This document shows positions 58,200-64,000 of a stretch of DNA of 64,000 nt, in pieces; positions within the stretch are counted from its first letter, which is position 1, and each line of letters begins with the position of its first letter. Where the stretch lies: NCBI RefSeq assembly GCF_945859685.1, contig NC_079148.1, positions 57,422,421 through 57,486,420 on the forward strand, in the 5' to 3' direction. A program made the position numbers and the translations under genes. The notes beneath the pieces were generated by a model. The model was not told the DNA's origin. It worked only from the letters and a program-made list of their open reading frames with translations, and did not search any database. The stretch comes from Eupeodes corollae (lineage: Eukaryota; Arthropoda; Insecta; Diptera; Syrphidae).

Positions 58200-61100
58200 G
58201 TGACTTCCTGGCCACGTAAAAACATCATAGTTTCGAAGCAACAACAAGCCTCGGATACGGACGGATTCACTGTTGACAACCCACGCAAACGAAATAAGGA
58301 CAACGAACTTCGGATATGTACGTGGAATGTTAGGTCCCTTAACAGACCACGTGCAGCCGAACAATTAGCGGAAGCCCTAAACTGCTGCAAAGCAGATATT
58401 ACAGCCATCCAAGAAGTGCGATGGGATGGACCGGGCAAACGCAAACTAAAAGACTGCGATATCTACTACGGCGACTGCTAACGAGAACAAAGACAGCGTC
58501 TATTTGGGTGTGGATTTGTTGTTGGAACTAGGCTCAGGCAAAAAGTCTTGAGTTTCAACAGTGTGAGCGAGCGCATCACGACAATCCGCATCAAGGCTAA
58601 ATTCGCCAACATAAGCCTAATATGCGCGCATGCCCCAACAGAGGAGAAAGATGAAGACACCAAAGATATGTTCTTCGAGCTCTTGGACAAGACATATGAG
58701 CAGTGCCCTGGCTATGACATTAAAATTGTCTTAGGAGATTTTAATGCCAAGCTAGGAAGAGAAGACATCTTTGGTGGCATAATCGGGAGATACAGCCTGC
58801 ACGACACTACCTCCGACAACGGAATCAGGCTGGTCGATTTCGCTGCGGGGCGAGACGTTCTAGTAGCTAGTACGCAGTTCACGCATCTTAATATCCAAAA
58901 GGGGACATGGAAATCTCCTGATCAATCAACCGTCAACCAGATTGACCACATTGCGATCGACGCACGACACTTCTCCAGTATCCAGGATATCCGAACATTC
59001 CCAGAGGCCAACATTGACTCGGACCACTACCTCGTTGTAGCCAAGGTACGGCTACGGATATCCAGATCCAAGCCAAAACAAGGAAGTACTGTGAGAAGAT
59101 TCGACGTTAGACGGCTACAATCGCAAGAGACTGCCATGTCCTTTTCCGATCGAGTCTCTAATAACCACCTAAGGAGTCCTATGCTTCCTGCATTAAGCAT
59201 TGAAAACCAGTGGCAACATTGCCTTGCAGCCATCAGAGATGCTGCCTCTGAAGTGCTAGGTTTCACACGGCCACCACAGCGAAACCCCTGGTTTGACGAC
59301 GAATGCCGGCAAGCTCACGCAGCGAAACAAGAGGCATACAAAACGGCGCTGCACAAAAGGACGAGAGCTGCTCGCGAGCTCTACGAGCAGAAGAGGAGAG
59401 AGGAACACCGGCTTCTTAGACGGAAAAAAATAGAGCATGAGAAGCGCGTGATCGAGGAGATAGAGGGATGTCACAACAGGAATGAGGTTCGTAAATTTTA
59501 CCAAAAGGTATAAAAAACCTCCCAAGGTTACCAGCCACGAACCGAAGCCTGTAAAGACGATCAAGGGAACATCGTAGTAGAACCACATTCGATGCTGAGA
59601 ATATGGAAAGATCACTTCTCCAAATTATATAACGGCGATGACGAACCGAATTCCGCTGTAAGGGAGATAGAACCACTCAACCTCGGCGACGCAGATCAAC
59701 AATTCCGCCTACCCGACCTTGACGAAGTGAAGATAGCTATATCTAAACTTAAGTCAAACAAAGCTGCTGGAGCTGACGGCATCGCTGCCGAACTATTCAA
59801 AACAGCAGGCGATGACTTGGTACGGAGCATGCACCAACTCATCTGCAAAATATGGTCGGAAGAAAGCATGCCCGATGATTGGAATCTCAGCATAGTGTGC
59901 CCGATATATAAGAAAGGAGACACTCTCAACTGTGCCAACTACAGAGGCATCAATCTCCTTAACATTGCGTATAAGATGCTCTCTGCCGTATTATGTGAAC
60001 GTCTGAAGCCATTCGTCAACAACCTGATTGGTCCTTATCAGTGTGGCTTCAGACCAGGAAAGTCCACTATCGACGAAATATTCACACTACGGCAGATCTT
60101 GGAAAAAACCCAGGAGCTTCAAATCGATACCCACCATCTCTTTATCGATTATTAAGCCGCGTATGATGCTGTCTATAGGGAAGAGCTCTACCGAGCAATG
60201 TCTAGTTTTGGCATCCCTGTCAAACTTATCCGTTTGTGCAGAATGACGATGGAGAATGCACGCTGCTCTATCAAGGTCGGAAAAGATCTTACCGATTCAT
60301 TTGATGTCAAAAAAGGTTTTAGACAAGGCGATGCACTGTCATGCGACTTCTTCAACATCGTTCTGGAAAGAATTGTGCAAAACTCAACCGTCAACACTAG
60401 AGGCACAATCTTCCAAAGGTCCATCCAATTACTCGGATACGCAGATGATATTGACATAATTGGAAGATCAAAGCGTGATGTCAGTGGAGCGTTTTTGAGC
60501 ATTGCGACGGAAGCAAAGAAGATGGGTTTAGTGGTCAATGAGGGCAAGACCAAGTATATTCTTTCATCAAAAAAGGACACTGAACGACGACGTCTTGGAC
60601 AAAACGTCACCATGGAGAGCTATAACTTTGAGGTAGTTAAGGACTTTGTCTACCTAGGCACCGCTATTAATGCAGACAACGACACCAGCGCTGAAATCAA
60701 ACGAAGAATAACTCTTGCAAATCGCTGCTTCTTTGGACTTAGAAGGCAATTGAGAAGTAAAGTCCTCTCTCGAGCATGTAAAATCACCATCTATAAGAAA
60801 CTCATCATCCCGGTTCTCATTTATGGCGCTGAGGCCTGGACCCTGTCAAAGAAAGATGAGAGCGTCTTAGGATGCTTCGAGAGAAAAATTCTTCGGGCGA
60901 TTTTTGGTCCCGTACGCATAGATGGAGAATGGAGGAGAAGATATAACGACGAGCTGTACGGGCTGTACAGCGACACTGACCTAGTTAGCAGAATCAAAGT
61001 CCAACGGCTTAGATGTCTAGGTCATGTAGAGCGGATGGACATCAACGCTCCAGCCCGGAAGGTCTTCGAATCCAATCCCGAGGGACGGCGCAGTAGAGGA

Positions 61101-61238
61101 AGACCGCGACTCAGGTGGCGCACCCAGGTGGGAGAGGACCTCAACCAACTTGCCGTGCGAAACTGGAGACAGCTAGCTAGGGACCGAGCTGGCTGGAGAC
61201 GCTTGTTGGTTGAGGCCCAGGTCCGCCCCGGACTGTAG
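58200..61238 (+). pseudogene. RTE endonuclease/reverse transcriptase, one frame with three stops
   Basis: One frame of 1,012 codons. The EN domain (first ~320 residues) shows ICTWNVRSLNR, ITAIQEVRWDG, VLGDFNAKLGRE, NQIDHIAID and DSDHYLVVAKV, the ordered motifs of an APE-type nuclease. The RT shows NKAAGADGIAAELFK, NYRGINLLNIAYK, CGFRPGKSTIDEIFTLRQI, GFRQGDALSCDFFN, LGYADDIDII, ending with RLRCLGHVERM and RGRPRLRW. Stops are TAA at 58479-58481, 59511-59513 and 60153-60155 (in FIDY-stop-AAYDAV). The apparent first codon is GTG (58200), so the original ATG may be mutated or lie elsewhere. Function in life: nicks target DNA and copies its RNA into it. Confidence 0.88.
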
Positions 61239-61246
61239 CGCCACCT

Positions 61247-61266
61247 TAAGTAAGTAAGTAAGTAAG
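61247..61266 (+). repeat. TAAG microsatellite tail of the RTE element
   Basis: Five perfect TAAG units end the element nine bases after the TAG stop of its frame. Short tandem tails instead of poly-A are characteristic of RTE-clade LINEs. Confidence 0.85.
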
Positions 61267-61272
61267 AATTCG

Positions 61273-62180
61273 ATTTTTGTTCAACCTTTTAAAGGCAGTA
61301 TCACAGCTTTTGCTGATGATACTGCTTTGTCATATTTTTCGAAGAATTATTTCCAATTATTTATTGATGTAAATTTTGACCTCGAGATTCTGCGTAAATG
61401 GTTCTATATTTATCGACTTATTATAAGTGACAAAACAAAATTTATGATTTTTAACATAAGGGGTAATATTTGTGAAGATTTTCAATAAGTTATCATTCAC
61501 CTTTCTGTCTTCGATATCGGCTAAATAATGATTGCCTGCATGATTCCACTACTTCCTATAATGAAAATCTGCTATGCTCGGACGGTTGTTTTATAATTGA
61601 GAGAGTTGAAAGTTTCAAATACATAGGTATTCTGATAGATTTACAGATGAGTTGGAAAAACCACACTTCTAACTTAAAAATGTATCTTAAAGTTGTTAGG
61701 CAAATCTACCATCTTAGTCTATATTGTAGTCTACCTATTCTAAAATTGGTCTACAATGGTTTATTTAAATCTAAACTCCAATATGAACTTTCTTGTCGGG
61801 GCGGTAAGCATTTCAACAAAATTGAGCCTTTACTTATTAAGCAAAAACATGCTATCAGAATTATTGCTAGGGTAAATCGTAGAACCCCAAGTTTTGATTT
61901 ATATTGATTGATAGAATCTTAATATTCTACCACTAAAGCCACTATTGTTATAAAGTATTAAAAATATTTTTCGAAAATTCTAGATATACGGCTGCTAGAT
62001 TGTATGGATCTCATAGTTTGCGTGTCAACGGCATGAATTTGGTAACTGTACCTTACATTAAAAAAGCACACTTTTGTCACTTTTATTTAGTTACTGCACC
62101 TCGTTTATTTAATAAGCTGCCTGATAATATTAGATGCGAAAGAGTCGAACCACCATTTTTAAAAAAATATTAAGCTTTTT
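61273..62180 (+). pseudogene. Host LINE: RT domain, second part, and C-terminal region
   Basis: Begins with KGSITAFADDTALSYFSK (FADD catalytic box), then EILRKWF, ISDKTKFMIFN, FKYIGILIDLQMSWKNH, FKSKLQYELSCRGG, KQKHAIRIIARVNRRTPS, YTAARLYGSHSL, VPYIKKAHFCHFYLVTAPRL and FNKLPDNIRCERVE. These are the thumb and post-RT blocks of CR1/Jockey-like enzymes. Stops at 61486 and 61907 and frame changes are present. Confidence 0.72.
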
Positions 62181-62600
62181 CAATTTTCTCTGAACTGGAG
62201 TGAAATAGATACATTATTGCATGTAATTATTTGAGAAAAAAAAAATGTATATACTTTAGTCTCCTTGCTTGAATTTTTTCATTTTTTTGAGTTGCTTGCT
62301 TGAATTTTTCACTAATTTTTTAAATTTTATTTATTTTCTTTAATTATAAATGATTATAAATGATCCCCATCAATTGTTTTTAACATATATTTTGTAACTT
62401 AAGGGTACATCCGAATCTTGCCTCTGGCAACAGGATGTTCCTAACTATTTTATTTGAAGTATAATGCTATTGTTTATTTAATTTTTGCTTATTTAACCAT
62501 TGTTTATTTAATTTTTTCTTATTTTATTATTGCCTACAAACTGTAAATATTGTTAGCTTTAAGTCTTCATCTAAAATAAAGTCAAAATAAAAAAAAAATG

Positions 62601-63230
62601 AACTTTAGGCCGTTTAACTTCTTAACCGATCAACTTTTGAAAATTCGTCTACATTCAAAAGTTGAAAGCAGGTTTGGTTGAAATAGTTGATAGAATCGTT
62701 TAAATTCTCTCAAGAGTCGAATTGGCAAACCCTTGAATTATTGAAACCATTGAAATCTCTCTCTCAACTATTTGTATTTATTCAATCTTACAACTCCTAA
62801 AAGGTTAATGACTGAAACTTTGAATAATTTGCCAAAATATCTAATTTTTCAAAAAAAATCGATGTGACAAAACCTTTGATTGTTCAAACCATCGAAAAAA
62901 CTCAACTATTCAAACTTTCTACTCTCAATTACCCAAACTTTCAAGTATTCAACCTTAGAACATTTTAAACTTTCAACTTCTTAAACTTTTAACAGTTCGA
63001 TTTTCAAACATGGTTAAGAATATGAAACCTTGAATGTTTGAAGTGATACTCATTGGTATTTGACCAACCATTTCTTTAAAGCAAAATGCAAACTTTAACC
63101 AACATTTTTTTTAATTTTTCAACTATTCAACGCTTAAATGTAATCGAAGTTTAAAAAGTTGTTGAATTGTATGAAAATTGAATGGTTGAGTTGACACTTT
63201 TGAAAGTAGTTGGACGTTTGGATGTCATCT
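62601..63230. repeat. Field of degenerate CAACTTTT/AAACCATT motifs, right part
   Basis: Continues the texture of 55560-55955 (CAACTTTTGAAAATTC, CAAAAGTTGAAAGC, AAACCATCGAAAAAACTCAA, TCAACTTCTTAAAC). Both orientations of the core AACTTTT occur. No coding. Confidence 0.5.
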
Positions 63231-64000
63231 TATGATTTACAGACAGAGGATTTCTTTGACATACAATACCTCAAGGCCTAATTTCGTTAATGGCCAGAAA
63301 TACTGATGTTTCTTTGGCTATGACCAGTTGCTCGTATCAAAATCAATATTATTTTAATTATGATAAAATTCGATAATAGCAATAACAATAACTGAGACCC
63401 TAAGCGATTTTAATGATCGACTTCTTCATCTCATATCCAATTTATTGCTCATTTAATGGCTATGAAATTATAGATTACCTAATCTAATTTAAATTCTAAT
63501 TTATTTATATATACAAAGAAACAATTAGATTGCGTTTTACATGATTCTAAACAATATTTACATAAAAGTAATTTGAATTTGTTCATTGACCACAATATCC
63601 GATATATTTGGTAATCGCTGAGCTGCTATACGGTCCATGTACCTACCCTTAAAACCCTGTCGCGGACTGTTAATTCAAAAATACAACAACAAAATCTAGT
63701 TAAGAAAAAAAAAACACACGCACACAATTTGCATGTATTAAAACGTAAAAAAATAGGTCTTAAAGGTAAACAGAAGTGAGTATATGTACAATGTACATAC
63801 ACGTGTATCTTTGCAATTTTATTTCCCATCTACATAAATGTATTTGTCCTATTTCACGGCTGAATTCACAGTGGGACAACGTAACAACCAAATTGGAAAA
63901 AACAGAAGACCGAAGTCTTTTTAAAACGACAACTTATACCACAAGCTAATAACGTAGTATGAAATAAACTTTTAAACACCAACCCTTTGCTTTGTCATAA
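63231..64000. other. AT-rich DNA, no feature supported
   Basis: A short CA-rich patch at 63710-63727. No gene or repeat recognised. Confidence 0.4.

Larger units (their letters stand above)
57774..61266 (+). mobile_element. Nearly full-length RTE-clade LINE
   Basis: Inserted in the host LINE between two copies of GAATTCG (57767-57773, 61266-61272), the probable target duplication. It has a 5' leader of about 425 bases, one long frame, almost no 3' UTR and a (TAAG)5 tail (61247-61266), as in RTE elements. Removing it restores the host reading frame (FVNS then IFVQPFKGSITAFADD). The copy looks young: no frame breaks over 3 kb, only three stops. Confidence 0.88.
55956..62600 (+). mobile_element. 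CR1/Jockey-like LINE, interrupted by an RTE element
   Basis: The left part runs to 57773 and the right part from 61267 to a poly-A-like end (AATAAAGTCAAAATAAAAAA) near 62600. Order: ORF1 tail (SFPDVTATNVTDKVLHLI, IERDDIESCYV, NAVSSIVCVKFSKLS), EN C-terminus (TSCLDHIFLR), RT core, then the RTE insertion, then AFADDTALSYFSK, RLIISDKTKFM, ESFKYIGILIDLQMSWKNH and a C-terminal region. ORF1 passes directly into the EN C-terminus near 56200, so most of the endonuclease is deleted. Frames break at ~56928, ~57380 and in the right part. Confidence 0.8.

Noticed and set aside
58116..58444. Minus-strand frames over the RTE element
   Set aside because: They overlap the endonuclease frame in antisense and have no domain of their own.

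Overview
This 64 kb window is AT-rich eukaryotic nuclear DNA. It is most likely from an insect, and probably a fly. The reasons are GT-AG introns, long glutamine runs encoded by mixed CAG/CAA codons, an arthropod-style TCAGT initiator, and a crowded transposon community (RTE, CR1/Jockey-like and R1-like LINEs, Tc1/mariner, a foldback element, MITEs and a tRNA-derived SINE). Nothing looks bacterial or viral. The species cannot be read from the sequence.

Host genes. Three transcription units are supported, all on the minus strand. Two intronless paralogues (8496-9842 and 15631-16971) encode secreted proteins of about 447 residues. Each has a signal peptide, a long helical region and a C-terminal three-lobed beta-trefoil-like domain. 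The third is a large multi-exon gene (26133-44448, possibly reaching 48012). Six exons join in phase to give an 863-residue, Ser- and Gln-rich, probably disordered protein that I cannot name. Its 15.3 kb intron (28751-44091) is packed with dead transposons.

Layout. 1-7.2 kb holds LINE and tandem-repeat fossils, a SINE and a DNA transposon with long terminal inverted repeats. 7.2-17 kb holds the two beta-trefoil genes with an internally repetitive element between them. 18-22 kb holds a MITE, an R1-like LINE tail, and a mariner split by a foldback hairpin. 22-26 kb is very AT-rich. 26-48 kb is the Q-rich gene with intronic LINEs, mariners and SINEs. 49.5-53.3 kb holds a decayed RTE copy and a three-level nest (mariner end, Tc1, small MITE). 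55.9-62.6 kb is a CR1/Jockey-like LINE interrupted by a nearly full-length RTE element.

How the parts connect. The most informative pattern is between the RTE LINE (57774-61266) and the SINEs (copies near 29.4 and 31.6 kb). The SINE 3' tails share sequence with the last ~35 bases of the RTE element, and in the RTE that stretch contains its own stop codon. This suggests the SINE is mobilised by the RTE machinery. No complete, clearly new multi-gene system was found. The strongest candidates for something undescribed are this SINE/LINE pair, the long-TIR transposon at 5.3-7.2 kb carrying an unassigned protein, the TCTAGA/CTCGA foldback element, and the beta-trefoil gene pair.
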